Of a DNA stretch of 64,000 nt, positions 34,131-42,684 are shown piece by piece. The translations under genes were made by a program, and so were the position numbers. The DNA comes from Bauldia litoralis. GTDB lineage: Bacteria; Pseudomonadota; Alphaproteobacteria; Rhizobiales; Kaistiaceae. Every line of letters begins with the position of its first letter. The first letter of the stretch is position 1. The stretch spans positions 1 to 64,000 of the forward strand of contig NZ_FMXQ01000013.1 of assembly GCF_900104485.1 (NCBI RefSeq). The letters are read 5' to 3'. A model generated the notes under the pieces. It worked only from the letters and a program-made list of their open reading frames with translations. It was not told the origin of the DNA and searched no databases.

Positions 34131-34671
34131 TGATGCCTCCATTCGTCGTGACCGCCCAATGGAGGATGGCCAAGGCGTCGGCCTCGTCGGAGCTGGCAGG
34201 CGAAAAACCGTTGGCGATCACGGCGTCGATGACCTCGCCCTTGCCGGCATTGCCCTTGCCGCATAGGCACCGTTTCCATGTCCCCACCGGCACACCGCTG
34301 TACGGGACTCCCCGCAGCTCGGCCCACGCCGTCAGTGTCGCCATCAGCCCCCCAAAGACATGGGCCGCGTCGGTACCCGCATGGCGACGGACCTCTTCGA
34401 ACCAGATCGCGGCGAAGGGCCCCGACAGCCGGTCGAGCTCGGTGAGCCAATTGGTGAAGCGCAGGTACCGCATGCCACCACCGTCGTAGCGGCCGGAGCG
34501 GAAGGACACGGTCCCGCTGGCGATCAGACCGTCCGCCGCCTGCAGGGCCCAGCCGGTCGTGGTGCCGAGGTCGAGTGCGAGAATGGCGCCAGCGCCGGAG
34601 GTCTCGCCGAGGTTCGGTCGGGGCGGCGGGCTTGCATCCGCCGCGGACAGAGTCAGAGTCGTCGAAGCCAT
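34123..34671 (-). CDS. RuvC-like Holliday junction resolvase
   Basis: 182 residues with the RNase H-fold resolvase pattern: ILALDLGTTTGWALQ with the first Asp near residue 33, IWFEEVRRHAGTDAAHVFGG with Glu near 91, PVGTWKRCLCGKGNAGKGEV, and SSDEADALAILHWA with the last acidic residues near 160. Phage members cleave four-way junctions. Overlaps the endonuclease VII gene. Confidence 0.85.
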   Translation of the reverse strand: MASTTLTLSAADASPPPRPNLGETSGAGAILALDLGTTTGWALQAADGLIASGTVSFRSGRYDGGGMRYLRFTNWLTELDRLSGPFAAIWFEEVRRHAGTDAAHVFGGLMATLTAWAELRGVPYSGVPVGTWKRCLCGKGNAGKGEVIDAVIANGFSPASSDEADALAILHWAVTTNGGING

Positions 34672-34802
34672 GGATGGTCTCCGTTGTTGGGGTCATCGGT
34701 GGTGGAGGACGGCGGCGGCCTGGTGCCTGGCGGTGCTGGCCGCCGTCGTCGGAATTGGCGGCGCCTCTCAGGGCGGTCCGGTGGCGTGAGGCAAGACGTG
34801 CA

Positions 34803-37766
34803 TCACAGCACCTCCTTCAGCCAGGCGGGTGGGTCGGCGCCGAGGGGATCGGTCCGTCGTGAGGGTTGGTGAGGTTGGTGAGGGTGAGGCTGCGCACCCT
34901 CCAGGCCGTAACCTGTTGTTTCGCAAGCCCTCCGTGAGGGTGGTGAGGGTCGTGAGGGTTTTTCGGGGTTCTCTGTCACGCGTGCGTGCGCGCCCGCGCA
35001 TGCGTAAGGGTCTGGAAAACATTCACGACCCTCACGACCCTCACGAGCGCCCTTCAAGCCATTGATTTCGTTGGGGCACATTTCGTGAGGGTTGTCGGAC
35101 CAACCCTCACGAGAATCGGCAACCCTCACCGGATTTTCGGCCGATGCCGATCCCGAACCTTCGGCCGAGGGCGCGATCTGGAGCCTCCAACGCGCCGCGC
35201 CCTGGTATTTGCCCGCCGATGCAAGGCGCAGATCGTAGTCGCCGCAGCGAAAGATGCGGTCGCGCATTTTCGGCAGTGCCTTGCCGAGCCGCACCCGTTG
35301 CGATTGATCGTTGCCTGTTCCGAGCGGCAATGGCGGTTCGAGCGTCTGGGCAATCGCGAACAGGTCAACGGTTCCGACCTCGGCCGTGCCGAAGCGATCC
35401 CACCATCCGGAGACGAAGGCCCGCCATGCCGCACCTTCGCTGTCGGACGCCTCCATCATCTCGTCGAGATTGCCGAGGAAGCCCGTGATGCGCGCGACCT
35501 CGAGCACGCCGCCGACGACATGCGCCCAATTCTCGAACGAACCAATGGTCCGTGACCCGCGGGGTTTACCCGCGTCTATCCATGCCTGGCAGAGAGTGAG
35601 GCAGGCGGCGACCAGCCGGGGGCGGTTCGCGCGCACCCACGTCATCAGGTCCGGATGGCGGAACCCGGTCCGCTGCCAGGGGCGTTCTTCATGGGGATCG
35701 AGCCGGATGCGCACGAGGCGGCGCGCCATCTCGTTGGAGAATTCGGGGTTGTTGCCGGTGGCGATCCACACACAGCGGATTGGCAAGCGCGTCATCTCCG
35801 AGACGCCGAGGATACGGTCCTCCCAGAAGGGTGCAGTAAGAGCGGCGGCGACGGCAGAGCTCTCGAGCTTGCTGCGCAGATTGTCGATCAGCACGATGGA
35901 CGGGATCTGCCGCAGCTTGGCCGTGACGCGCTTTCGCCATTCCTCGTCGTCGCGTCCCTCGGTCATGACCGCGGCGCCAGCGCCAGTGAGAATGGTGGCG
36001 ATCGCGTCGACCATCAGCGTCGCGCCGGTTCCGGGCGTTGGTTTCTCGATCAGATGCAGTGGCGTCGGCCCGTCGATCATGGAGCGCAGGAAGCCGAGCA
36101 GCAGCAGCGCCACGGCATGCGCCATTTCGGCGGGCGCAACGAAGGGGAAATCGCCGAGGAGGTCTTCGCAGATCAGGGCACGGGCGGCGGCGACCTCTTC
36201 TGTCGGCGGACGCGGCGGAATAGCTGGCACCTCGAAGCCCGCAGCCGGCTGATAGAGGAGCCGGGCATCGGGATGATAGCCCGGGCTGGTCAGCAGCTTG
36301 CCATTCCGGCCGAACACCGGCGTGTTGACGATACCCATCAGCACCGGCAGGCCCGGATCGGGCGTGGCCAGTACCGACTTGACGAGCGCCGTCGGCGGGT
36401 GTGCGGGCGCGAGGTCGCCCTGACGGTTGATGCGGCGCCAGACGGCGAGCCTCGCCAGCATATGGCGGAGCCGTTCCTCGGTCAGGGTCGCCGCGACCGG
36501 GCGGCCCTCGTCGTCCGGCACCACCCAGGTGGGGATGCCGGCGTAGCGAAAGAGCCAGGGCACCCGGTTGGACGCGAGCAGCAGGCTCCAAGCCTCGTCG
36601 ACGGCCTGCGCGAGGTCGCCATTGTCGGAACGAAGCATCGGCAGCGATGTGTCCGGCGCGATGTAGTTGAGGGGCCGGTGCTGGCCGACCAACTGCACCT
36701 CGTCATCGTCCGGCCTGGGGAGAGCGGTCTCGATCACGGCGCGCACCGCATCAGCGCCACCGCGGAGGAGGAGATCGTTGAAGTCGTCGCCTTCTTCGGG
36801 CGGCAGCGCAATCGCGACCTCGCGGCCCTCGGCCCGCAGCCGCCGCGCGGTTGTCTCCGCGGCGCGCATACCGGCGCCGGATGCGTCATGGTCGGCAAGG
36901 ATGATGACGCGCTCGGCCTCGGTAGGCAGTTGCACCTGTTCAAGACCCGAGGTCGACAGCGTCGCCCAGACAGCGAGACCAGGGCAGGCCGTGATGACCG
37001 CGAGGCCGGTCTCGATGCCTTCGCAAAGCCCAAGCACGCCGTTCTGCGCGATCGGCGCGAGACGAACAGCGCCGCCGCCGTTCTTGCCAAGCATCATGCG
37101 CGGCTTGGCGACCGCTGCCTTGGTGACCTTGTCCGGCGCCGCAGGAACAGTTTCCAAGTATGTCCGGTGGATGGCGATGATCTCGCCATCGCGGTCGCGG
37201 ACGATGCCGATGAGCGCCGGGAAGCCGGTTCTGGTTTCCCAGTGTGTCAGATCGGGATGGAACAGCAGGTCGGCGGATTCCGGCACGATGAGGCGGCGGC
37301 CGCTCAGATAGGTTTCTGCTGGCGTACCCGTGACCGGACCAGCGTGGTCGAGAATGAAGGCGATTTCGCGCGCCGTATCGTGCTCAGGCTTCGCCGTCGG
37401 TGGCGCCTGACGGATCGGCAAGCCCGGCGACCATCCGGCGAGGTCGGCAGCTGTGACAAACAGTGCGGGTGGTCCGAGGCCGGTCGACTCCTCGATCGCG
37501 CTGATCGGCCCACCGCCAGCGCCGCCGTCGAAATCGTGCCAGTCGCCGGCATGATCGCCCTTGAGCGCGATCACGCATGAGCCGGTCTTGCGCGGAGCAT
37601 CGCCGCGGATATTGGCGAGCCGCCATTCATCACCGACCCGCCGGCCGTTCGGGAACAACCGTGGCACCCAGGACTCGGCCGTTGCGCGAAGACCGGCGAC
37701 GATCGCGTCGAGGTCGTAGCGGATCGCCGGCGCGCGAGCAGGCTGGGCATCATTGAAGTCAATCAA
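34803..37766 (-). CDS. Phage TOPRIM primase / helicase-like replication protein
   Basis: 987 residues from a TTG that overlaps the helicase stop by 8 bp. An N-terminal primase part (WRLANIRGDAPRKTGSCVIA, DWHDFDGGAGGGPISAI) leads into a TOPRIM domain (GLCEGIETGLAVITACPGLA; RVIILADHDASGAGMRAAE). The C-terminal half is an AAA-like domain with SIVLIDNLRSKLESSAVAAA and IRCVWIATGNNPEFSNEMAR, RRLVRIRLDP. Its Walker A-like loop reads TPGTGATLM with Ala in place of Lys. The last 100 residues are low-complexity and encoded by an array of TCGTGAGGG repeats. Probable replication initiator/primase. Confidence 0.87.
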   Translation of the reverse strand: MIDFNDAQPARAPAIRYDLDAIVAGLRATAESWVPRLFPNGRRVGDEWRLANIRGDAPRKTGSCVIALKGDHAGDWHDFDGGAGGGPISAIEESTGLGPPALFVTAADLAGWSPGLPIRQAPPTAKPEHDTAREIAFILDHAGPVTGTPAETYLSGRRLIVPESADLLFHPDLTHWETRTGFPALIGIVRDRDGEIIAIHRTYLETVPAAPDKVTKAAVAKPRMMLGKNGGGAVRLAPIAQNGVLGLCEGIETGLAVITACPGLAVWATLSTSGLEQVQLPTEAERVIILADHDASGAGMRAAETTARRLRAEGREVAIALPPEEGDDFNDLLLRGGADAVRAVIETALPRPDDDEVQLVGQHRPLNYIAPDTSLPMLRSDNGDLAQAVDEAWSLLLASNRVPWLFRYAGIPTWVVPDDEGRPVAATLTEERLRHMLARLAVWRRINRQGDLAPAHPPTALVKSVLATPDPGLPVLMGIVNTPVFGRNGKLLTSPGYHPDARLLYQPAAGFEVPAIPPRPPTEEVAAARALICEDLLGDFPFVAPAEMAHAVALLLLGFLRSMIDGPTPLHLIEKPTPGTGATLMVDAIATILTGAGAAVMTEGRDDEEWRKRVTAKLRQIPSIVLIDNLRSKLESSAVAAALTAPFWEDRILGVSEMTRLPIRCVWIATGNNPEFSNEMARRLVRIRLDPHEERPWQRTGFRHPDLMTWVRANRPRLVAACLTLCQAWIDAGKPRGSRTIGSFENWAHVVGGVLEVARITGFLGNLDEMMEASDSEGAAWRAFVSGWWDRFGTAEVGTVDLFAIAQTLEPPLPLGTGNDQSQRVRLGKALPKMRDRIFRCGDYDLRLASAGKYQGAARWRLQIAPSAEGSGSASAENPVRVADSREGWSDNPHEMCPNEINGLKGAREGREGRECFPDPYACAGAHARVTENPEKPSRPSPPSRRACETTGYGLEGAQPHPHQPHQPSRRTDPLGADPPAWLKEVL
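34857..35132. repeat. Iteron-like TCGTGAGGGTT array within the primase 3' end (possible origin)
   Basis: About eleven copies in both orientations: plus at 34857, 34868, 34877, 34932, 34941, 34950 and 35083; inverse at 35028, 35037, 35102 and 35121. The pair at 35083-35094 and 35101-35112 is a perfect 12-bp inverted repeat with a 6-nt loop. Placement inside a replication gene recalls the lambda origin inside O. Confidence 0.6.
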
Positions 37767-39045
37767 GGATCACCAGCCCGCGCTCCGCGCGCGTTATGGC
37801 GGTGTAGAGCCAGCGCGCCCTGTCCTCGCGCGTCCGACCAAGCCCATCGTCGTAGACGATGATGTTTTCCCACTGCGACCCCTGACTCTTGTGGCAGGTG
37901 ATCGCGTAGCCCCAGACCGTTTCGATGAGTCCGCGCATGTCGCGCCAGTCGCGGCGGAGGCGCTCCGCGTCGAAAGCGACATGATCGTCGAAATGGCCCT
38001 TGTAGAAACGCTGCCGTCCCGAGACGGTCTGGCCATCCTCGGTGCGCACCGCAGCGCTGAAGACAAGCGGGCTTTCGTCGCGGATGTCCGAGAGATCGAG
38101 GAACATGCCGTTGACCAGGCCGAGGTCATGGCGGTTCTTGAGGCAGATGATCTTCTCGCCCGCGCCTCGCGGGTATGCCGCGGGGAAGCCAGCTGCCTGC
38201 TTCATCGCCGAGTTGAGGAACAGGCGCGTGGCATTCCGCCCGCAGATCACCTGGCCGCCGTTCAGGAACTGGGCGGGGGCAACATCCGAGCGCCGCATCT
38301 TCCAGACGAAGGTATCGTGCTCGCCGTAAGGAATGGGCTCGCTCTGCCGTGCCATGGTGGCAAGACGGATGATGGCGCTCTCCCCCGCCTGCCGGTGGAT
38401 CTCGGTCAGCATCACGTCCGGTGCCACATCGGTGAAGGCACCTTCGCCCTTGATCGGTGGCAGCTGGCCGGGATCGCCCAGCACCAGGATCGGCTTGCCG
38501 AAGGCCAGGAGGTCTGTCGCCATCTCCGCGCCGACCATCGAAACCTCGTCGAGGACGATGAGATCGGCGTCGCGGACTGGCGACTGATCGTTGAGGATAA
38601 AGCGAGGCACGTGAATGTCGGCCAGCCTGAGCTCGAGCCGTTTCAGCCGTTCCATCGCGAACATCTGCTCGGCCGCCGGCAGACGGCCGAGGCGTTCCCG
38701 AAGCTCGGCGGCTTCCTTCTCCACTCGCTCGATCTCCTCCGGTGTCGCTTCGGAGACGCGGTAGATGAGGCTGTGTATGGTCGAGGCCGGCGTACCCTTC
38801 CGCGTCATCACGAGGGCCGCCTTGCCGGTGAAGGCAGCGAACAAGACGCCGCCGCCGCCCGCGCCGTCGCGGCTCGCCGCGGTCAGCCCAAGCGCATCGA
38901 TCGCATGGCTCGTGATGGTGGACTTTCCGGAACCGGCATAGCCGAACAGACGGAAGACCTGAGAATGCCGGTGTGGATCGCCATACCAGTTGACGATCGC
39001 CTTGATGGCGGCGGCCTGCTGTGGTGATGGGGCGAAGGCACTCAC
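37759..39045 (-). CDS. RecD-like / UvrD-type DNA helicase
   Basis: 428 residues from a GTG in a 4-bp overlap with the preceding gene. Motif I FGYAGSGKSTITSHAI near residue 35, AAFTGKAALVMTRKG with TIHSLIY, Walker B LIVLDEVSMVGAEM, motif III LGDPGQLPPI, and C-terminal motifs VWGYAITCHKSQGSQWENII and RWLYTAITRAERGLVI. An ATP-dependent helicase of superfamily 1 (RecD/Dda-like) for phage replication or recombination. The 37 extra upstream codons in frame are disregarded because they run through the neighbour gene. Confidence 0.9.
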   Translation of the reverse strand: MSAFAPSPQQAAAIKAIVNWYGDPHRHSQVFRLFGYAGSGKSTITSHAIDALGLTAASRDGAGGGGVLFAAFTGKAALVMTRKGTPASTIHSLIYRVSEATPEEIERVEKEAAELRERLGRLPAAEQMFAMERLKRLELRLADIHVPRFILNDQSPVRDADLIVLDEVSMVGAEMATDLLAFGKPILVLGDPGQLPPIKGEGAFTDVAPDVMLTEIHRQAGESAIIRLATMARQSEPIPYGEHDTFVWKMRRSDVAPAQFLNGGQVICGRNATRLFLNSAMKQAAGFPAAYPRGAGEKIICLKNRHDLGLVNGMFLDLSDIRDESPLVFSAAVRTEDGQTVSGRQRFYKGHFDDHVAFDAERLRRDWRDMRGLIETVWGYAITCHKSQGSQWENIIVYDDGLGRTREDRARWLYTAITRAERGLVILD

Positions 39046-39794
39046 GCTGCTTCTCCCATGGTGACGTGGTAGTCCTTCAGGACACCGCCGCGCCCGGGAT
39101 CGCCGACCTCGCAGGACCGTACGAAGAGACGCCGGCCGTCGCGGAGCGTGCGCCAATGGCCGCGGCGGATATGCCAGCGCGGGCTGGCGTGGTTGCCACC
39201 AGCCGCAGTCGCGGCAGCGTTCATTCGCGCCGGGTCGATATCGACGATGTGCCAGCTCCAGCCAACCACGCCGGCCCGAGCGAACTTCGGGCGGCGCGTG
39301 CGCGGCACGTGCGCATCCGAAATGTTGGGGCCTTGCGCGAGGATGGCTAAGGCGCGCCAGACGGTCGCCGTCAGATTTTCCGCATATCTTCCGGCGATCG
39401 ACACGTCTCGGAGTTTCGGGTTGATCTCCACCTCGGCGACACCATCGCCCCGGAAGAAAGCGCTCGCGAGGACGTCGGTGAACTGGTTTCCTGTTCGCCG
39501 CGCAGCAACGAGAAAGGCTTCAATCAGCTGGTTGACCTCGGTGACGAGTGCGATCACGGAGCTGACGTTTGGGTGCTCGCCCCCCACCTCGAACACGACC
39601 GCGTCGTGTGGAAGCCTTACGGATCCGATCAGCATGCGTTTGGCGACGGCTTCGACATCGTCGGAGTTGAAGCTCAGGTGATCTGGAAAGAAGTAGATCG
39701 GCGCGCCGATGAGTTGGCGAAGTTTCTCACCCTGCCAGAAACGTCGGGAGTGCAGGGCTACGTGCTTCTTGAGAGCATAAGCGGCCGGCATCAT
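39042..39794 (-). CDS. Hypothetical phage early protein with RRGHWR motif
   Basis: About 250 residues from ATG 39794 (MMPAAYALKKHVAL); an in-frame start 45 bases upstream exists. The middle is a mixed domain (DVEAVAKRMLIGSVRLPHDA; VTEVNQLIEAFLVAARRTG). The C-terminus RWHIRRGHWRTLRDGRRLF with VRSCEVGDPGRGG is a motif I recall from scattered phage and mobile-element proteins of the AcrVA2-like kind; that relation is tentative. Sits between the nuclease and helicase genes. Confidence 0.6.
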   Translation of the reverse strand: MMPAAYALKKHVALHSRRFWQGEKLRQLIGAPIYFFPDHLSFNSDDVEAVAKRMLIGSVRLPHDAVVFEVGGEHPNVSSVIALVTEVNQLIEAFLVAARRTGNQFTDVLASAFFRGDGVAEVEINPKLRDVSIAGRYAENLTATVWRALAILAQGPNISDAHVPRTRRPKFARAGVVGWSWHIVDIDPARMNAAATAAGGNHASPRWHIRRGHWRTLRDGRRLFVRSCEVGDPGRGGVLKDYHVTMGEAA

Positions 39795-40558
39795 TGGGTG
39801 GCACTCCAGCAGCGCGCCGCGTAGGCGCACCAGCGACATAGATAGAAGTCGGGATTGGAGGCGACACGCGGCGGCAGCTCTCCGGCCGCGGCCGCGAGGA
39901 TGATGTCGACGGCCTTGTCGGAGAGCGCCTGGGCCTCGGCCGCGTCGAAGGGGACGACCTCATGGTGGAGCGCCTGGGTGTCCTTGTTCAAGGCGGTGAA
40001 CAGCGCCGCGCCAAGCTCCATGTAGGCCATATAGATCTGGAGCTGGGCGTAGTAGATCGGCTTCGACACCGCGACGCCGCGCTTGACGACGTCGCTCCAC
40101 GACTTGGCATTCAGCGTCTTGTGTTCCCAGAGCGCCGGCCATGCGATGCCGATGTCGGGTCCGGCGACGATGGCCCCGTCGATATGACCGCGAATGCGGC
40201 CTCCAGCGATCGAGAAGCCGAACTGACCTCCATCTGGCCCCGTGTCGCGGAGGTCGAACCCTGCGGCACGCAGCCAGCGAATGGAGAGGGCTTCAAAGGT
40301 GTGGCCGGCCTCGAAGATGCGGAGGATCCGGCCGTCAAAGCCTTTCCCTTCGTCGACCGGGGCATGGGACAGCTCGTAGACGAGCTTGCGATGGCACGGC
40401 TCGCCAATCCGGCTGCCGCCGAGATAGTCACGTGGCTGCTGCTGGCGCTGGCGATCGACCAACGCGGCATCGATCAGACCATTGATCCGGTCCGATACGG
40501 CGCGATCGCGGCTACCGCCGTAGACGAAGCCCGATCCGTGATTGAGGTCGACCCACAT
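39791..40558 (-). CDS. Cas4/RecB-like Fe-S PD-(D/E)XK nuclease
   Basis: 255 residues. A first Cys (RIGEPCHRKLVYEL) and a C-terminal group (CRWCAYAARCW) are arranged as in Fe-S cluster nucleases of the Cas4/AddB type. The catalytic core is GRIRGHIDGAI (Asp) and ALWEHKTLNAKSW (E-x-K), followed by KPIYYAQLQIYMAYMEL with the motif IV Gln-Tyr helix. Likely 5'-3' exonuclease feeding phage recombination, working with the DUF669-like and ATPase proteins upstream. Confidence 0.87.
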   Translation of the reverse strand: MWVDLNHGSGFVYGGSRDRAVSDRINGLIDAALVDRQRQQQPRDYLGGSRIGEPCHRKLVYELSHAPVDEGKGFDGRILRIFEAGHTFEALSIRWLRAAGFDLRDTGPDGGQFGFSIAGGRIRGHIDGAIVAGPDIGIAWPALWEHKTLNAKSWSDVVKRGVAVSKPIYYAQLQIYMAYMELGAALFTALNKDTQALHHEVVPFDAAEAQALSDKAVDIILAAAAGELPPRVASNPDFYLCRWCAYAARCWSATQ

Positions 40559-40567
40559 GCGCTCGCC

Positions 40568-40948
40568 TCAAAAAGGGATCGTGTCGTTGAACGGGACATT
40601 TCGGACCGCGTCTGCTTGACGCTGCATCGCGTCCTGGAAGCCATCGATGCAGGCCTCGATGATGCGGTCGATCTCTGCGGCGCTCCGATCGTGGAAAAGC
40701 GTCATCAAGTCCATTTCGGTGAGCACCTCGGCGAGGAAGCGGCGCGCTTCCTTGATCGCCTGGATCTCGATGTCGGTCTTGTCGATCATCCCGTTGTTCC
40801 ATTTGGCGAGCGCGGAGCCGGCATCGAGACACCGCATCGAGCAGAAGCGGTGATGCGGAAACCGGTCGAAGCGCAGGTGATGGCAGTAGCCGAAGCCCCG
40901 ATCCTGGCGCCCGCAGAGGGCGCACGGGACTATCCGGCCAAGAGCCAC
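40568..40948 (-). CDS. DUF6511-like phage zinc protein
   Basis: 126 residues from GTG 40948, overlapping the preceding gene by 19 bp. The N-terminus has CALCGRQDRGFGYCHHL and RFCSMRCLDAG, a four-Cys zinc site, followed by a helical C-terminus (DIEIQAIKEARRFLAEVLTE; IIEACIDGFQDAMQRQADAV). Recurrent in early operons of related phages; function unknown. Confidence 0.7.
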   Translation of the reverse strand: MALGRIVPCALCGRQDRGFGYCHHLRFDRFPHHRFCSMRCLDAGSALAKWNNGMIDKTDIEIQAIKEARRFLAEVLTEMDLMTLFHDRSAAEIDRIIEACIDGFQDAMQRQADAVRNVPFNDTIPF

Positions 40949-41157
40949 ATCAGGTCCGTGGCCTCCTCGGGCTCGTCCCGGATCCGCTGCGCTCCCAGAA
41001 CCACGAAGCGGCTGATGGCGTTCGAGGCCATCGCCTCGAGGTCGGCGATGGTCAAAGAGCGGATGGGCTGGTGGAGCCGTCCTCTTCCTTCGAGCCATCT
41101 GCCGATCGCCTTCGCCGCCTCACGAGTGGTGTGCGCTTGCCATTCGTCGTCCGTCAT
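40930..41157 (-). CDS. Small hypothetical phage protein
   Basis: 75 residues from ATG 41157: MTDDEWQAHTTREAAKAIGR, LTIADLEAMASNAISRFVVL, ending DLMWLLAG. A helical protein, 5 bp downstream of the DUF669-like gene. Longer starts in this frame run through that gene and are rejected. No known function. Confidence 0.65.
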   Translation of the reverse strand: MTDDEWQAHTTREAAKAIGRWLEGRGRLHQPIRSLTIADLEAMASNAISRFVVLGAQRIRDEPEEATDLMWLLAG

Positions 41158-41162
41158 GACGA

Positions 41163-41846
41163 TCAGCCATTGAGCCAGGCAGGACCGGGCGGCTTGGCCG
41201 CAGCGGGGGAGGGACTTGCCGGTGGCAGCTGGATCTCCGCCGGTGTCTTTGCCGACCAGGCCGGCTGGGGCGATGAGCTCTTGGCGTTCCCGCGCGAGCG
41301 GCTCGGGCTGGCCGGCACATCCTCGCCATCCATGACCTTCCGCCACTCGGGCTCGTCCGGAACGACGACCCGGTCGAGCTTGTTGCTGTCGCCGTAGCGC
41401 GGGTCGTCGCTCGACTCGACCCTGATCTTGGCGACGAATGTGATGCCGGAGAGATCGGCGAGACCGCGGAGGATCCGCTTCTCCTTTGTCGCCTCGCTCA
41501 TGTCCTTGGGATCGAGCCCAAGTGCGCTGTCGATCATTGCCCGGAAGGTTCCCTTCGAGATCTTCCAGCCGATTGACACGCCCTGCTCGTCGACTTTGCC
41601 GCCGGCGACCGTGAACAGCTGCCAGAACTTCCGTCGGGCATGCGGGCCTTCAGCAATGGTGAACTCGGCATCGAGCATGCGGACATCGCTGGAGGGGTCC
41701 TTGGGCGCCTTGAGGAGAGCCCGGTCGATCTCGGACTCGCCGTCGATCCCGCCAGGACGGATGCTCATCGCCACCTTGGCGAAGGTGCCGTCGGGAACAA
41801 GCTCGCCGGTCTTCTGCTGCTCGGCGTCGTTCATGTCGAAGCTCAT
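41163..41846 (-). CDS. DUF669-like phage single-strand DNA-binding candidate
   Basis: 227 residues. A beta-rich N-terminal domain (ELVPDGTFAKVAMSIRPGG; RMLDAEFTIAEGPHARRKFW; GKVDEQGVSIGWKISKGTF) with a disordered Pro/Ser C-terminus ending GPAWLNG, as in SSB-type proteins. Its place between an ATPase and a PD-(D/E)XK nuclease matches phage recombination cassettes where DUF669-type proteins act as SSB partners. Family call is from layout and sequence texture. Confidence 0.6.
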   Translation of the reverse strand: MSFDMNDAEQQKTGELVPDGTFAKVAMSIRPGGIDGESEIDRALLKAPKDPSSDVRMLDAEFTIAEGPHARRKFWQLFTVAGGKVDEQGVSIGWKISKGTFRAMIDSALGLDPKDMSEATKEKRILRGLADLSGITFVAKIRVESSDDPRYGDSNKLDRVVVPDEPEWRKVMDGEDVPASPSRSRGNAKSSSPQPAWSAKTPAEIQLPPASPSPAAAKPPGPAWLNG

Positions 41847-41850
41847 GGGA

Positions 41851-42684
41851 TCATCCTTTCGGGTTGGCGTTGATCTTGGTGAGGAGGGCGCCGAGGTCCG
41901 GGGTCTCGGTCACGTCGAGGCGGCCGCTGCGGTCCTTGGCAGGAAGGCCGAAGGGGTTGCCCGAGCGGCAGACCAGTCGGCGCACCTCGCCGCGCTCGGG
42001 CTCATGTCGCCAGCTGTCGCCGTCGGCGGCGAAGAAACTCATGGTGATCACCTGGTCGACGATCCCGGGAAGCTCGCGGGCCGCCTTGCCGCCTTCCATC
42101 TGCGGCTGCCAGGTGACCCGGTTGAACTCGTCGGTGACCCGCTCGAGGATGCCCACAAAGATCACCGTTCGTGCCGGCGCGTGCTGCAGGTGCTTGAGGA
42201 GCGCGATCACCTCGCGTGCCAGCAGACCGTAGGTGCCGCGGGTGTCGGGCTTGCCGGTCTTGTCGGAGAAGGATTCAGGCCGGGTCTTTGCCCAGGCCAT
42301 GGCCTGGCGGGTGAGATCGGTGATCGAGTCGACGAAGATGATGCGCTTGCCGGCGATCATTCGGACGAGATCGGGATAGGTCTCGCTGAGATGCCGATAG
42401 TGGCCATCGGAGAAGAAGCCGGAGGGATCGGCCGCCGGATTGATGCCGCCGACCAGACAGGCGATGTCGAGCGCGTCGGGGAAGCTGCGCACCGGAATGC
42501 TGTCGCCCGCCCAGTCCTGAACCGATTTCATCCCGGCCTCGAGATCGATGCAGAGGGTCTCCGCCGGTGGCAGCGTCTTCAACAACGAGGTTTTTCCCGC
42601 GCCGCTCGGGCCGAAGATCGCCATCGTGGTCTTGGCGTTGGTTGTCGACAGGCGCTCGTCGGCGCTGACAATGCGAAGCGCCAT
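41851..42684 (-). CDS. RecA-like phage ATPase (AAA_24 type)
   Basis: 277 residues from ATG 42684. Walker A FGPSGAGKTSLLKTL near residue 24, an acidic LCIDLEAGMKS after it, Walker B RIIFVDSITDLTRQAMAW, and HAPARTVIFVGILERVTD. It belongs to the phage nucleotide-binding family AAA_24, Sak4-like single-strand annealing ATPases. Likely the strand-annealing engine of this prophage, next to the SSB-like and nuclease genes. Confidence 0.87.
   Translation of the reverse strand: MALRIVSADERLSTTNAKTTMAIFGPSGAGKTSLLKTLPPAETLCIDLEAGMKSVQDWAGDSIPVRSFPDALDIACLVGGINPAADPSGFFSDGHYRHLSETYPDLVRMIAGKRIIFVDSITDLTRQAMAWAKTRPESFSDKTGKPDTRGTYGLLAREVIALLKHLQHAPARTVIFVGILERVTDEFNRVTWQPQMEGGKAARELPGIVDQVITMSFFAADGDSWRHEPERGEVRRLVCRSGNPFGLPAKDRSGRLDVTETPDLGALLTKINANPKG

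Noticed and set aside
34857-35132. CRISPR-like array of short repeats
   Set aside because: Units are only about 10 bp, in both orientations, without uniform spacers, and lie within a coding gene; iteron-like sites fit better.
35655-37580. 641-codon plus-strand frame opposite the primase gene
   Set aside because: Complementary-strand shadow of the TOPRIM primase; no recognisable protein features.
39042-39794. Anti-CRISPR gene of the AcrVA2 type
   Set aside because: Only a short C-terminal HW-type motif recalls that family; without a profile search the relation cannot be claimed, so it stays a hypothetical protein.
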